From HB2-32-21 sp041603535 (lineage in GTDB: Bacteria; Pseudomonadota; Gammaproteobacteria; Pseudomonadales; Porticoccaceae), in the NCBI GenBank assembly GCA_041603535.1, contig JBFIEE010000007.1, forward strand, positions 19,734-83,733: 64,000 bases of DNA, written 5' to 3'. The position numbers were made by a program, and so were the translations under genes. Each line of letters opens with the position of its first letter. Within the stretch, counting starts at the first letter, position 1. The notes beneath the pieces were generated by a model. The model was given only the letters and a program-made list of their open reading frames with translations. It did not search any database and had not been told where the DNA came from. This document shows, in pieces, positions 37,141 through 46,156 of this stretch.

Positions 37141-37929
37141 ATGAGCACCGAAACCTATTATCGCGATCACTGGGTCGATATTGACACACAACGCCTGGCG
37201 ACCTACCAGCAGATGTTTCAGTGGCATCCCGCCATGGAACCATTATTGGCGGCAGCGGATATCCGCGCCGGGCACACCGTCGTGGACTATGGTTGCGGCC
37301 CCGGCGGCCTCGCACTTGAGCTGGCGCGACGGGTCGAGACCGCGGGCCACGTACACGGCATCGACCTCAATGCAGCGTTCGTGACCCTCGCCAGAACAAA
37401 TCTGGCTGCGGCAGGCTTCGCTAACCGCGCGACTATCCACCACATCACTAACGACAGCATCCCTCTCGGCAACGACTCAGCCGATCGGCTGGTATGTAAG
37501 AATGTGCTGGAATATGTCACCGACTACGCTGCGGTGATCGCCGAGTTTTACCGCGTCGTCAAACCCGGCGGCATTGCCCACATCATCGATAGCGACTGGG
37601 GCATGATTGCGGTAGAACCCCTGGGACAGGGCAAATTAGGCGAACTTCTCGACGCCGCTCGTTGTGCTTACCACACGCCACTGATCGGCCGGGTACTCTA
37701 TAGCGAAATGAAAAAAGTCGGCTTTCGCGATGTAAAGGTACAAATCATTGCCTCGCCAGATACCCGTGGGCGTATTTTACCGGTGCTCAATAATATGGTG
37801 ACTTACGCCAGGGTAGGCGGCATGGCACCCGAACGAGCAGACGCCCTGCTCGCGGAAATTCACGCGGCTGTGGCCGATGGCACATTCATGATGGTGTTGC
37901 CGCAGTTTTTAGTCACCGCAATCAAATAA
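37141..37929 (+). CDS. Class I SAM-dependent methyltransferase
   Basis: A 262-residue Rossmann methyltransferase. VVDYGCGPGGLALELA is the SAM-binding motif I, GIDLNAAF gives the acidic ribose ligand, and NVLEYVTDYAAVIAEFYRVVKPGG is the typical post-motif stretch. The head STETYYRDHWVDID is like small-molecule methyltransferases of the UbiE/bile-type group. It sits in a plus-strand run with hyuA, hyuB, crotonase, LLM and nitroreductase genes. Weak binding site. Substrate unknown. Confidence 0.88.
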   Translation: MSTETYYRDHWVDIDTQRLATYQQMFQWHPAMEPLLAAADIRAGHTVVDYGCGPGGLALELARRVETAGHVHGIDLNAAFVTLARTNLAAAGFANRATIHHITNDSIPLGNDSADRLVCKNVLEYVTDYAAVIAEFYRVVKPGGIAHIIDSDWGMIAVEPLGQGKLGELLDAARCAYHTPLIGRVLYSEMKKVGFRDVKVQIIASPDTRGRILPVLNNMVTYARVGGMAPERADALLAEIHAAVADGTFMMVLPQFLVTAIK

Positions 37930-37958
37930 AGCCACGCAACCAACTTACAGGAACAACC

Positions 37959-38747
37959 ATGAGAGATTCAGCCTGTGTTATTGTCCGGGACGCCAACCGC
38001 GTACGGACCATCACCCTTAACCGCCCCGATGCACTTAATGCATTCAATGACGATTTGTACGACGGCGCTGGCGATGCACTGGTAGATGCCGCAACAGATA
38101 ACGATATCGCGGTCATTATTATTACCGGTGCCGGGCGCGCTTTTACTGCAGGCCAGGATCTGGGAGAAATGGCCAACCCGCGTCAACACCATGATGGCGA
38201 ACCTCACGGGTTCCCGCACTTTCTCGACACGCTGGCCAGCTATCCAAAGCCGGTGATCGCCGCCGTAAACGGCATGGGCATCGGTATCGGGGTCACCATG
38301 TTGCCCCACTGCGATTTTGTTTTTATCAGCGAGGAAGCCCGTCTCCGCGCGCCATTTGCAACGCTTGGTGTTACCGTGGAAGCCGCCAACTCATACCTGT
38401 TACCCATGCGGATTGGTTGGACTAACGCCGCCCATATGCTGTACACAGCAGCATGGTTTGACGCCGACCAATGTGTCGAAATGGGTCTGGCCTGGAAAAA
38501 AACCAGTGCGGCGGATCTGCTACCGGAAGTGCAAGCCCTGGCCACGCAAATTGCGGCGATGCCCATCAGCTCCCTGATACACACCAAACAACTGGTGCTA
38601 GCGCCACGGCTGGCTGCCATCAAGGAGGCACGTAAGCGCGAGATAGCCGCCTTTGCCGAGCTGGTGGGCGCGCCGGCTAATCGCGAAGCAATCCAGGCAT
38701 TTAAAGAAAAACGCCCGGCGGATTTTACGAACTTACCTGAAATGTAG
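37959..38747 (+). CDS. Enoyl-CoA hydratase/isomerase (crotonase family)
   Basis: A 262-residue crotonase-fold protein acting on an enoyl-CoA or a related thioester. ITLNRPDALNAFN, the oxyanion-hole segment TGAGRAFTAGQDL and NGMGIGIGVTMLPHCD are all present. The second catalytic Glu position reads VTVEAANSYLL, so one acidic residue is kept. AGGAA before the ATG, 29 bases after the methyltransferase gene, so cotranscription is likely. Confidence 0.9.
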   Translation: MRDSACVIVRDANRVRTITLNRPDALNAFNDDLYDGAGDALVDAATDNDIAVIIITGAGRAFTAGQDLGEMANPRQHHDGEPHGFPHFLDTLASYPKPVIAAVNGMGIGIGVTMLPHCDFVFISEEARLRAPFATLGVTVEAANSYLLPMRIGWTNAAHMLYTAAWFDADQCVEMGLAWKKTSAADLLPEVQALATQIAAMPISSLIHTKQLVLAPRLAAIKEARKREIAAFAELVGAPANREAIQAFKEKRPADFTNLPEM

Positions 38748-38838
38748 CTCACCAAAAATATAGATTGCAGGAAACATAGCGCAGATGAAGCCAGCACATC
38801 CGGGAACCTAACCAGCCACCACTGCCAGGAGAAAAGCT

Positions 38839-39819
38839 ATGGAAACTATAAAATTTGGTCTGTTTCTTCCCACCGGTAATTTTGCGGATGCCAAAGCCGC
38901 GGCCTTGCAGGCAGAGCGCGATGGCTTTTACTCGGTGTCCACCAATGACCATTTTTTCTCACCCCTTGGCACCCATGACAGCCCCCAGCTTGAATGCTTT
39001 ACCAGTTTGACGGCTATCGCCGCCGTGACCGATAAAGTTCGCCTGGCGCCGTCTGTTGTCGCCGCTTCGTTTCGCAACCCCGCCCTGCTGGCAAAAATTT
39101 CTTCAACGCTGGATCAGGTGAGTAACGGTCGCTTTATTATGGGTCTGGGCGCGGGCTGGTTTGACAGGGAATATGCCGCACACGGCTACCCCTTCCCCGC
39201 AACCCCCGAACGACTGGCGCAGCTGGAAGAAACTGTGCTGATACTGAAAGCCATGTGGTGTGATAAAGAACCCACCTTTAGTGGTCAGTATTTTTCCATT
39301 GACAAAGCCTACAACAACCCTCGTCCGGTGCAGCGACCACACCCACCGATCATGCTCGGCGGCTCCGGCCCTGGTTTGCTTAAGATCGCCGCGGCCCATG
39401 CCGATATCCTCAACATTATTCCACCCACGTCCAACGGCAAGGACTTCATCAACGATCCCGCAGCCACCGTCCGATTTACCATGGCGACGCTCAAGCACAA
39501 GATAGCTCAGCTACACCAGTTCGCCGAGCAGGCCGGGCGTGACCCGGGCGAGATTGAACTCGGCGGTATCACGCTGTTGGCACTGTCAGAAAATTCTGCA
39601 GATGCAACGCTACGGGGTATTGCCACACAACTGGGTTTTCCAAATTATCAAACAGCCCAACGGTCACCCGTTGCCCTGCTCGGCACCCCGGACGAAGTCG
39701 TTAACGAACTACAGACCCGTATTGACGAGACGGGGATGACCTATTACATCGTGATCGCAATGACGCCCGAGTCACAGGCACTTTTCGTCGATAAAGTGAT
39801 GCCTGCGTTCAGGTACTAA
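38839..39819 (+). CDS. LLM-class (luciferase-like) flavin/F420 oxidoreductase
   Basis: A 326-residue TIM-barrel luciferase-like monooxygenase-family protein. IKFGLFLPTGNFA at the head, APSVVAASFRNPALLAKISSTLD, GLGAGWFDREYAAHGYPF and PPIMLGGSGPGLLK are the family landmarks, closest to proteins annotated as F420-dependent. Whether it uses F420 or FMN cannot be told from sequence. AGGAGA precedes the ATG, 91 bases after the crotonase gene. Confidence 0.87.
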   Translation: METIKFGLFLPTGNFADAKAAALQAERDGFYSVSTNDHFFSPLGTHDSPQLECFTSLTAIAAVTDKVRLAPSVVAASFRNPALLAKISSTLDQVSNGRFIMGLGAGWFDREYAAHGYPFPATPERLAQLEETVLILKAMWCDKEPTFSGQYFSIDKAYNNPRPVQRPHPPIMLGGSGPGLLKIAAAHADILNIIPPTSNGKDFINDPAATVRFTMATLKHKIAQLHQFAEQAGRDPGEIELGGITLLALSENSADATLRGIATQLGFPNYQTAQRSPVALLGTPDEVVNELQTRIDETGMTYYIVIAMTPESQALFVDKVMPAFRY

Positions 39820-39856
39820 TATCTGCCTAACGACCAGAAACTGCCGGAGAACAGCC

Positions 39857-40525
39857 ATGAAACTTAACGAAGTAATGCGCACCACCTTCGCCGCGCGGGA
39901 CTACACCGGCGAACCGCTACCCGATGATGTTCTTTACCATATTCTGGACAATGCGCGCTTTGCGCCCAGTGGCGGCAACCGTCAGGGCAACCGCGTCATT
40001 ATTGTCAAAAACAAAAAAACGCGGGCGGCACTTGCCAGGCTGGCCGAGCCCGCAGCCAAACAATATTTGGCACAGGTGAATGCAGGGGAAAACCCCTGGA
40101 ACACCGTCACGCCAAGCAAGGTCACCGCCAAACAAATAGCCGACACACCGGTGCCAGCGATGCTGGTCGAACCCTACATAAAATCCGCCGTTGTACTGGT
40201 CTTTGTGGTTGACCTCAATGCCGTCGCCTCACTGGATAAAAACCTGGATCGCATTGGTATTATCAGCGGCGCATCGGTTTACCCCTTTGTCTGGAATGTC
40301 CTGCTCGGCGCACGCCAGGCTGGTTTCGGTGGCACCATTACCACCCTGCCCACCGCTCAGGAACCGGCCGTTCAAAAACTGCTGAATATTCCCGAACACT
40401 ACGCTGTGTGCGCCGTCGTACCCCTTGGTAAGCCGGTTAAACAGTTAACCCGCTTAAAGCGTCGGACGGTTGAGGAGATTGCCACCAGGGAGCGATTTGA
40501 TGGCAAAGCTTTTGGCAAAAGCTGA
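39857..40525 (+). CDS. Nitroreductase-family FMN flavoprotein
   Basis: A 222-residue protein. NARFAPSGGNRQGNRVIIV is the FMN-phosphate binding segment, and GIISGASVYPFVWNVLLGARQAGFGGTIT is the typical mid domain that places the second half of the dimer site; HYAVCAVVPLGKP closes the fold. Possible roles are nitro, quinone or enone reduction. Starts 37 bases after the LLM gene with GGAG, last gene in this operon. Confidence 0.9.
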   Translation: MKLNEVMRTTFAARDYTGEPLPDDVLYHILDNARFAPSGGNRQGNRVIIVKNKKTRAALARLAEPAAKQYLAQVNAGENPWNTVTPSKVTAKQIADTPVPAMLVEPYIKSAVVLVFVVDLNAVASLDKNLDRIGIISGASVYPFVWNVLLGARQAGFGGTITTLPTAQEPAVQKLLNIPEHYAVCAVVPLGKPVKQLTRLKRRTVEEIATRERFDGKAFGKS

Positions 40526-40544
40526 AAAATAGATCGGCGCAGAT

Positions 40545-40790
40545 TTATTCCTGCTTCACGACGGGCAAATTTTCTCTATCCCGGCGCAACGCATATGGCT
40601 GTCGCCAGGAAGAATAGGTGCCATTGAAATCAGCACTGGGAACACGGGCAAAGGTGTCAGGCGCCTGCGACAAATAGTGCCCTTATACAACCAGTCGATA
40701 CATGAAAACTTCGGCACCCAGTTAGCGTCTGGCGCATTTCTCAAACCACACCGATAGCTCGGGGAAATGCCTAACGTAAAGGCAAACCGC
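40545..40790 (-). pseudogene. Possible decayed coding remnant
   Basis: In one minus-strand frame the last 45 codons before a TAA at 40545 read like protein (SQAPDTFARVP, FNGTYSSWRQPY, ENLPVVKQE), preceded by two in-frame stops and by further coding-like residues (FPELSVWFEKCARR, LGAEVFMYRLVV) up to about 40790. No family was recognised. It fills the 355-base gap that otherwise shows only a short inverted repeat near 40813-40832 (CGCTC ... GAGCG). Confidence 0.3.
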
Positions 40791-40880
40791 TAATTTCGCC
40801 CCACCGAAAAAACTCGCTCTTTACAGGCGAGCGGGTTGGGGGTCGGCGAACACCCGAAGGGGCAATGAGACAAGGTAATT

Positions 40881-41372
40881 ATGAGACTCTGGTCGTTACA
40901 TCCCTCTTACCTCGATAGCAAAGGCCTGGTCGCCCTGTGGCGCGAAGGCCTGCTGGCGCAGAAAGTCCTGGTCGGGGAGACGAAGGGGTACAAAAATCAT
41001 CCGCAACTGATGCGGTTTAAGGCTGTCAGCAACCCTGTCGGCACGATCGCCAGTTACCTGCGGTGTGTCGCCGATGAAGCGGATAGCAGGGCTTACAACT
41101 TTGATCGCAGCAAAATTGTTAACCAGCGGACAAAAAATCGCTTACTCGTCACAGACGGTCAGCTGGAATACGAGTGGCTGCATTTACTGGGCAAACTGGC
41201 AACGCGAGACCCCGATTTGTATCATCGTGTCCTGATCGCCCGGCAAGCCAAAGGCCGGCAAACTATAGCCCGGCAAACCGGGAAAATACGGCTCCACCCC
41301 TTATTTACAGAAACGCCCGGACCCGTGGCCGATTGGGAGAGAACCCAGGCACCTGGATCTGACGACACGTGA
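40881..41372 (+). CDS. Pyrimidine dimer DNA glycosylase/endonuclease V-like protein
   Basis: A 163-residue protein with the Pyr_excise-type head MRLWSLHPSYLDSKGLVALWREGLLAQKVL and GYKNHPQLMRF, then EADSRAYNFDRSKI. Members of this family are annotated as pyrimidine dimer glycosylases by relation to phage T4 endonuclease V, though many are untested. Short internal repetition (RQAKGRQTIARQTGK) occurs near residue 122. AAGG precedes the ATG. No SOS-type box was seen upstream. It stands alone between catabolic genes. Confidence 0.75.
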   Translation: MRLWSLHPSYLDSKGLVALWREGLLAQKVLVGETKGYKNHPQLMRFKAVSNPVGTIASYLRCVADEADSRAYNFDRSKIVNQRTKNRLLVTDGQLEYEWLHLLGKLATRDPDLYHRVLIARQAKGRQTIARQTGKIRLHPLFTETPGPVADWERTQAPGSDDT

Positions 41373-41501
41373 CTAAACGCAGAAGTCATCCTCTACGGAT
41401 AGTCAGCGCGGCATCCTTCAGGATGGCGAAGTCGGGCGCTAAAACAGGCACCGCGTCGCGTTGATCCGATCAAACCTGTAATTACCGCAAGGAGCAATGA
41501 T

Positions 41502-41693
41502 ATGAAACCCAAGCACTCGTATCGGCTAGCAAGCCTGATAAGCGGCGTCGCCCTGATTGTTCCTGGTCTCGTTGATGGCAAAATAAACTATTTCGCCTTT
41601 CTTGATGCCGAATGGCTGTTGGTTGCCGGTGTTGTTCTGGTCGCTGTCGGAGCCAGAAAACTCCCTGACTCCATCGACGGCAAACCGGGCTGA
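41502..41693 (+). CDS. Small membrane protein, 63 residues
   Basis: Two hydrophobic segments (LASLISGVALIVPGLV and WLLVAGVVLVAVGA) with a basic start and a polar tail. AAGGAG lies eight bases before the ATG, which is the main support for it being real. No family recognised. It converges with the crotonase gene at 41723. Confidence 0.55.
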   Translation: MKPKHSYRLASLISGVALIVPGLVDGKINYFAFLDAEWLLVAGVVLVAVGARKLPDSIDGKPG

Positions 41694-41722
41694 GGCAGGG
41701 CCCGGGGTAGCAAATCAAACGG

Positions 41723-42604
41723 CTACTCGAAGTCCCGTTGCTGCCACCAGGGGAAGAAATCCGGCAAATCTGCGCTCGGAGAGTTGGCAAACTTCGGCGG
41801 CCGCTTTTCAAGAAACGATTCGACGCCCTCCCTGGCATCCGCTGTGCGGCCCAGGGCCTGCACCGCGCGCGAATCAATTTTGTGAGCTTCCATGGGATGA
41901 TCCGCACCGAGCATGCGCCATAGCATGTGTCGACTCAGGGTGATGGACAGTGGCGCCGCATGCTCGGCAATTTCCCCTGCGATCTTGCGCGCCGCAGGCA
42001 ACAGCTCTTCGGCGGTATGGACCGAGCTGACCAGCCTGTCCTGCAGGGCTTCCGCCGCAGAGAATACCCGCCCGCTATAAACCCACTCGAGGGCTTTGGC
42101 AATGCCGACAATGCGCGGTAGAAACCATGACGAACAGGCTTCGGGGGCAATGCCACGTCGGGCGAACACGAAACCCATACGCGCCTTTTCGGAAGCCAGG
42201 CGGATATCCATGGCGAGTGTCATGGTGATGCCCACACCTACCGCTGGACCGTTAATGGCCGCGATAATTGGCTTTTTCAGTTCAAAAATACGCAACGTGA
42301 GCAGGCCGCCGCCATCCCGATGCACAGTGGCCTTTGCGCTACCACTCCTGGCACTATCACCCTTTTTGCTTTTACCCATTTTAAAGGTATCACCGCCCGC
42401 CTCCAGATCTGCGCCGGCGCAGAAACCACGACCGGCACCCGTCACAATCACCACGCGGATGTCATCGTCGGCGTCGGCTTTATCCAGCGCATCAAGTAGC
42501 TCTCTCTGCATAACACTGTTAAATGCGTTAAGTTTATCCGGGCGATTCAGCGTGAGCGTCAGAATATTGGCTTCCACCTCGTAGCGAATGGTTTCGTAGT
42601 TCAT
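41723..42604 (-). CDS. Enoyl-CoA hydratase/isomerase (crotonase family), second copy
   Basis: A 293-residue crotonase. LTLNRPDKLNAFNSVMQ, the oxyanion segment TGAGRGFCAGADLE, NGPAVGVGITMTLAMD and FVFARRGIAPEACSSWFLPRIVG (Glu at the catalytic place) are all present. A 30-residue Lys/Ser/Gly-rich insert after the oxyanion segment lengthens it relative to the copy at 37959. Divergent from the acyl-CoA dehydrogenase gene at 42771. Binding site weak. Confidence 0.9.
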   Translation of the reverse strand: MNYETIRYEVEANILTLTLNRPDKLNAFNSVMQRELLDALDKADADDDIRVVIVTGAGRGFCAGADLEAGGDTFKMGKSKKGDSARSGSAKATVHRDGGGLLTLRIFELKKPIIAAINGPAVGVGITMTLAMDIRLASEKARMGFVFARRGIAPEACSSWFLPRIVGIAKALEWVYSGRVFSAAEALQDRLVSSVHTAEELLPAARKIAGEIAEHAAPLSITLSRHMLWRMLGADHPMEAHKIDSRAVQALGRTADAREGVESFLEKRPPKFANSPSADLPDFFPWWQQRDFE

Positions 42605-42770
42605 CTTGTGTATGCCGTTTTATATGAAAGAACTGACTCGATAGTAGCCATAAAGCCCATGCTTTGCACAGTCTCTGACCGCCGCTTTGCACAAGCCCTG
42701 ACAATAGTAATATCATCCGGCTACTAAACAGGTGAACCAGTACCCAATAATTGGTAATTTAAGGTGCAAT

Positions 42771-44012
42771 ATGTCAGACGATAAAAAAAAGGATTCTCCA
42801 GAACAGGCCGAATTTCGCGCCTATTGTCGAGATTGGTTAAGTCGCAACGATCCAGGCGAGGCTCCGGAAAGACTCCCGCAATCAGCCATTGAAATTATGC
42901 ATTTGGGGCAGCTGGACTACCTTCGGGACTGGCAGGGCCTCGCGTACGAGGGCGGCCTGGTGGGTTGCGATTATCCTGTCGCCGAGGGCGGCGCTGGCCG
43001 AAAAGATTGCCAGATAGTTGCCAATCAGGAGATGCAACGCGCAAACAGACCATTTTTCCCCAATATTCTCGGCCTAGGTATGGCCGCACCGACGATTCAC
43101 TTTCATGGCAAACAGGGCGTGCGTGAGGGTCTGCTGCCACGCCTGTTTTCCTGCGAAGACGTCTGGTGCCAGGGCTTCAGCGAACCCGGTGCAGGTTCCG
43201 ACCTCGCCAATGTACAGACGTTTGCCGAACGCAAGGGTGGCAAATGGGTAATCAATGGCCAGAAAGTATGGACGTCACTCGCCCACTTTGCCGACTGGAT
43301 GATCCTGTTGTTGCGCACCGACAAGTCTGACAAGTACGACGGTCTGTCCTATTTTGTCGTGCCCATTAAGAAAGCCCTGGGCAACGGGGTAACGGTGCGG
43401 CCATTGATCAAAATCACCGGCGAAACCGGCTTCAACGAAGTCTTTTTCGACAACCTTGAAGTCAGCGACGATTATCTGCTGGAAGATGTCGGCAAAGGCT
43501 GGCAGGTGGCCCAGACCACACTCCTCCATGAACGCGGTGCTGGACCGATGGTAACTCCGTCCAGTGGTCGCGGTGGCTCCAGCAAGCAAAGCAATAATGT
43601 GGGCGAAGCCTACGCCTTGATGGACCTTGCCAAAACGTCGCCACGTGACGGTAAAACCGCGGCTGATGACCCGGTCATACGCGACCAGATTATGCAGATG
43701 ATTATTCGCCAGGAAGGTTCCAAACAAGGTGCCAGGCGCGCAAGGGTGCCGGAGTTATGTGATCACCCAATGCGGTTGCCCCTGCAATCAAAGCTGGTTA
43801 TGTCGGAAATAAGACAGGATTGCGGTGCCCTGGCGATCGATATTCTGGGCGCTGGCAGCACACTTTATATCAATGACGAAAACGCCCCAGCAGGTGGGGA
43901 GTGGCCGTTGGCATACATGAACTCTTACGGCGTTACCATCGCCGCAGGCACCAGCGAAATTCAGCGCAACATCCTCGGCGAACGCGTGCTGGGAATGGCC
44001 AAATCCAAATAG
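42771..44012 (+). CDS. Acyl-CoA dehydrogenase, subunit of a pair
   Basis: A 413-residue flavoenzyme. WCQGFSEPGAGSDLANVQT, GQKVWTSLAHFADWMILL, TGETGFNEVFFDNL and the C-terminal GTSEIQRNILGERVLG are family hallmarks. The ATG at 42771 (AAGG upstream) was chosen over an upstream GTG that adds 13 non-conserved residues. Its stop codon lies in the first unit of an 8-bp tandem repeat. A second, divergent dehydrogenase gene follows 84 bases downstream, and such neighbours often form alpha2-beta2 enzymes for bulky acyl-CoAs. Confidence 0.92.
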   Translation: MSDDKKKDSPEQAEFRAYCRDWLSRNDPGEAPERLPQSAIEIMHLGQLDYLRDWQGLAYEGGLVGCDYPVAEGGAGRKDCQIVANQEMQRANRPFFPNILGLGMAAPTIHFHGKQGVREGLLPRLFSCEDVWCQGFSEPGAGSDLANVQTFAERKGGKWVINGQKVWTSLAHFADWMILLLRTDKSDKYDGLSYFVVPIKKALGNGVTVRPLIKITGETGFNEVFFDNLEVSDDYLLEDVGKGWQVAQTTLLHERGAGPMVTPSSGRGGSSKQSNNVGEAYALMDLAKTSPRDGKTAADDPVIRDQIMQMIIRQEGSKQGARRARVPELCDHPMRLPLQSKLVMSEIRQDCGALAIDILGAGSTLYINDENAPAGGEWPLAYMNSYGVTIAAGTSEIQRNILGERVLGMAKSK

Positions 44013-44045
44013 CCAAATAGCCAAATAGCCAAATAGCCAAATAAG
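44005..44045. repeat. 8-bp tandem repeat over a stop codon
   Basis: CCAAATAG occurs four times in a row from 44005 to 44036, followed by CCAAATAAG. The TAG at 44010-44012 in the first unit is the stop codon of the acyl-CoA dehydrogenase gene. Confidence 0.9.
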
Positions 44046-44095
44046 CAGGCGCCGAATATGACCAGGCGTTCGCTTGCTAACGAACAGGTAGCCAC

Positions 44096-45244
44096 ATGAC
44101 TCAACCTAAAAACTTTGCCTTCGGCGAAGATGAAAAAATGCTCCGTGATACCGCACGGAAATTCCTTGCCGATAATCTACCCACCGAAAAACTCCACCAG
44201 CTGGTCGCCAGTAATTCTGACATTTACCGCAAATCTGAATGCCTCTGGGACAGGGATTTGTGGCGGCAAATCGTCGACCTGGGCTGGACGACGGTGATCG
44301 TGCCGGAACAGGATGGCGGTATGGGTATGAGTCTGGTCGCGCTGACCGCTCTGGTGGAAGAAACCGGCCGGGCTGGCCTGCCGTCGCCCTTTATTGTTAC
44401 CGCTCACTCCAGTCTCGTACTGCGCGAATGCGGCACGGCCCCAGCGAGCCGCCTGCTCGGTGAAATAGCGAGCGGCAAAACCGCGACGCTTGCAATAACG
44501 CCGAAGAATGGCTCGTGGAAGGCGGTCGACTGTGACGTGACCGTTACCGACGGCGTCCTGAATGGCTCAGCCTGGTTTGTTCAGGATGCCCGCAAGGTCG
44601 ACACCCTGATTGTCAAGGCAAGAGGCGACAGCGGCATCGCGCTGTATGAAGTGCCGGTAAACAGTGACGGAGTTAAAATGATCGCTGACGGCATTATCGA
44701 CTTAACCCGCGATCAGGCGCATATCCATTTTAGTAACGTCAAGGTCGATAACGATCGACAGCTGGCCGCCGCGCCGAATGGCAGCGCCGTACTCGATCGA
44801 GCCGAACCAGGCATCCTCACCCTGGTTGCCGCTGACATTTGTGGCGCTGCCGAATGGCAACTGCAAACCACTGTGGAATACACCAGGGTCCGGGAACAGT
44901 TTGGCCACCAGCTCGGCTTCTTTCAGGCGCTGAAGCACCCTCTGGTTAATCTAATGATCATGATCGATCAGTCCAAATCTCACGTGTACAACGCAGCCTG
45001 CGCAGTGGACAACGAGCCAGAAAATGCCGCCAGGTTTGCCCGTATGGCCAAAGCCTGTGCCTCAGATGTTGCGGCTTTTGGCTCAAACCGCTCAATCCAG
45101 TTTCATGGCGGCATAGGCTTTACCTGGGAATGTTTTGTCCATTTGTACACCAAACGCCAGAAGCACAACCAGGTGCTGTATGGAGATGCCAAATACCAGC
45201 GCGCCAAGCTCGCCGATCTATTGATGGGTCCTATAGCCGTCTAA
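44096..45244 (+). CDS. Acyl-CoA dehydrogenase, second subunit of a pair
   Basis: A 382-residue protein with a divergent N-terminal half (FAFGEDEKMLRDTARKFLADNLP, then IVPEQDGGMGMSLVALTALVEETG) and the C-terminal IQFHGGIGFTWECFVHLYTKR typical of the FadE/ChsE-type partner subunits. Several of the usual FAD-loop residues (such as SEPGAGSD) are absent, which suggests it is the less canonical half of a heteromer with the upstream gene. AGGT before the ATG. Substrate unknown. Confidence 0.88.
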   Translation: MTQPKNFAFGEDEKMLRDTARKFLADNLPTEKLHQLVASNSDIYRKSECLWDRDLWRQIVDLGWTTVIVPEQDGGMGMSLVALTALVEETGRAGLPSPFIVTAHSSLVLRECGTAPASRLLGEIASGKTATLAITPKNGSWKAVDCDVTVTDGVLNGSAWFVQDARKVDTLIVKARGDSGIALYEVPVNSDGVKMIADGIIDLTRDQAHIHFSNVKVDNDRQLAAAPNGSAVLDRAEPGILTLVAADICGAAEWQLQTTVEYTRVREQFGHQLGFFQALKHPLVNLMIMIDQSKSHVYNAACAVDNEPENAARFARMAKACASDVAAFGSNRSIQFHGGIGFTWECFVHLYTKRQKHNQVLYGDAKYQRAKLADLLMGPIAV

Positions 45245-45277
45245 CTATCATCGCCCTAAAACCCCAATATCAACGAC

Positions 45278-46156
45278 CTAAATACTGGCGCCCGGGCCCA
45301 CCAGCTGTTCAGCGTAGCGTGCGACCTCCTGATACAGCTTTTGCGGCTCCGCGCTCAGGGCAAAAAGAATGACCTGATCAACCCCGACGTCGCGGTAGCG
45401 TTTTAGCATATCAAGATCACAGGGCACGCCATAAGGTGACACGGCGATTTGGACATCGGCCAGTTTACGACCTTCAATATCCAGTAGTTCGCTGAGCTCT
45501 CGCAGGTGGGCGGGGACATCCTCCGGCAGCACTTTAACGCCATACCAACCCTGCCCAAAACGGGCAACCCGACGCAAAGCGGCTTTACTCTCACCACCGA
45601 ACCAGAGGGGGGGATGGGGCTTTTGCACGGGTTTCGGTCCCTGCACACAGGTTGGCAAAGTGTAAAACTCACCTTTGTAACTGGAGACGTCATCGCACCA
45701 GAGGGTTTGACACACTTTGAGGTAATCCGCTGTCCGCGCACCACGGCGCTCGAATGGTACCCCCAGAGCGGCAAACTCCTCAGCGAGCCAGCCGACGCCG
45801 ATACCTATATCGAGACGGCCACCGGAGATGACATCCACATCCGCCGCCTGCTTGGCAAAATAAACCGGGTTGCGCTGAGGCAATATAGTAATCCCCGTGG
45901 CCAGCCGAATACGGCTGGTTTGCCCGGCCAGAAATGACAGCGCCGTGAACGGCTCCAGGGGCACGTTGCGCGGATCCAATGGCACTTTGCCGTTATCCGC
46001 GTAAGGATACGGGGAGTCATAGTCTTCAAACAGAAGCACATGCTCTGGCATCCACAGTGAATAAAACCCTGCATCTTCCACCATTTTGGCTGTTTTGGTC
46101 ATGTGCTCGGCACCGGCAGCGGGACCCGCAAAAACACCCTGTAAACCTATTTTCAT
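45278..46156 (-). CDS. LLM-class (luciferase-like) flavin/F420 oxidoreductase, second copy
   Basis: A 292-residue TIM-barrel protein. MKIGLQGVFAGPAAG head, WMPEHVLLFEDYDSPYPY, ATGITILPQRNPVYFAKQAADVDVISGGRL and GVGWLAEEFAALGVPFERRG are standard, with PHPPLWFGGESKAALRR later. GGAGT precedes the ATG. It converges with the acyl-CoA dehydrogenase gene at 44096. Like the copy at 38839, cofactor choice is unresolved. Confidence 0.87.
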   Translation of the reverse strand: MKIGLQGVFAGPAAGAEHMTKTAKMVEDAGFYSLWMPEHVLLFEDYDSPYPYADNGKVPLDPRNVPLEPFTALSFLAGQTSRIRLATGITILPQRNPVYFAKQAADVDVISGGRLDIGIGVGWLAEEFAALGVPFERRGARTADYLKVCQTLWCDDVSSYKGEFYTLPTCVQGPKPVQKPHPPLWFGGESKAALRRVARFGQGWYGVKVLPEDVPAHLRELSELLDIEGRKLADVQIAVSPYGVPCDLDMLKRYRDVGVDQVILFALSAEPQKLYQEVARYAEQLVGPGASI

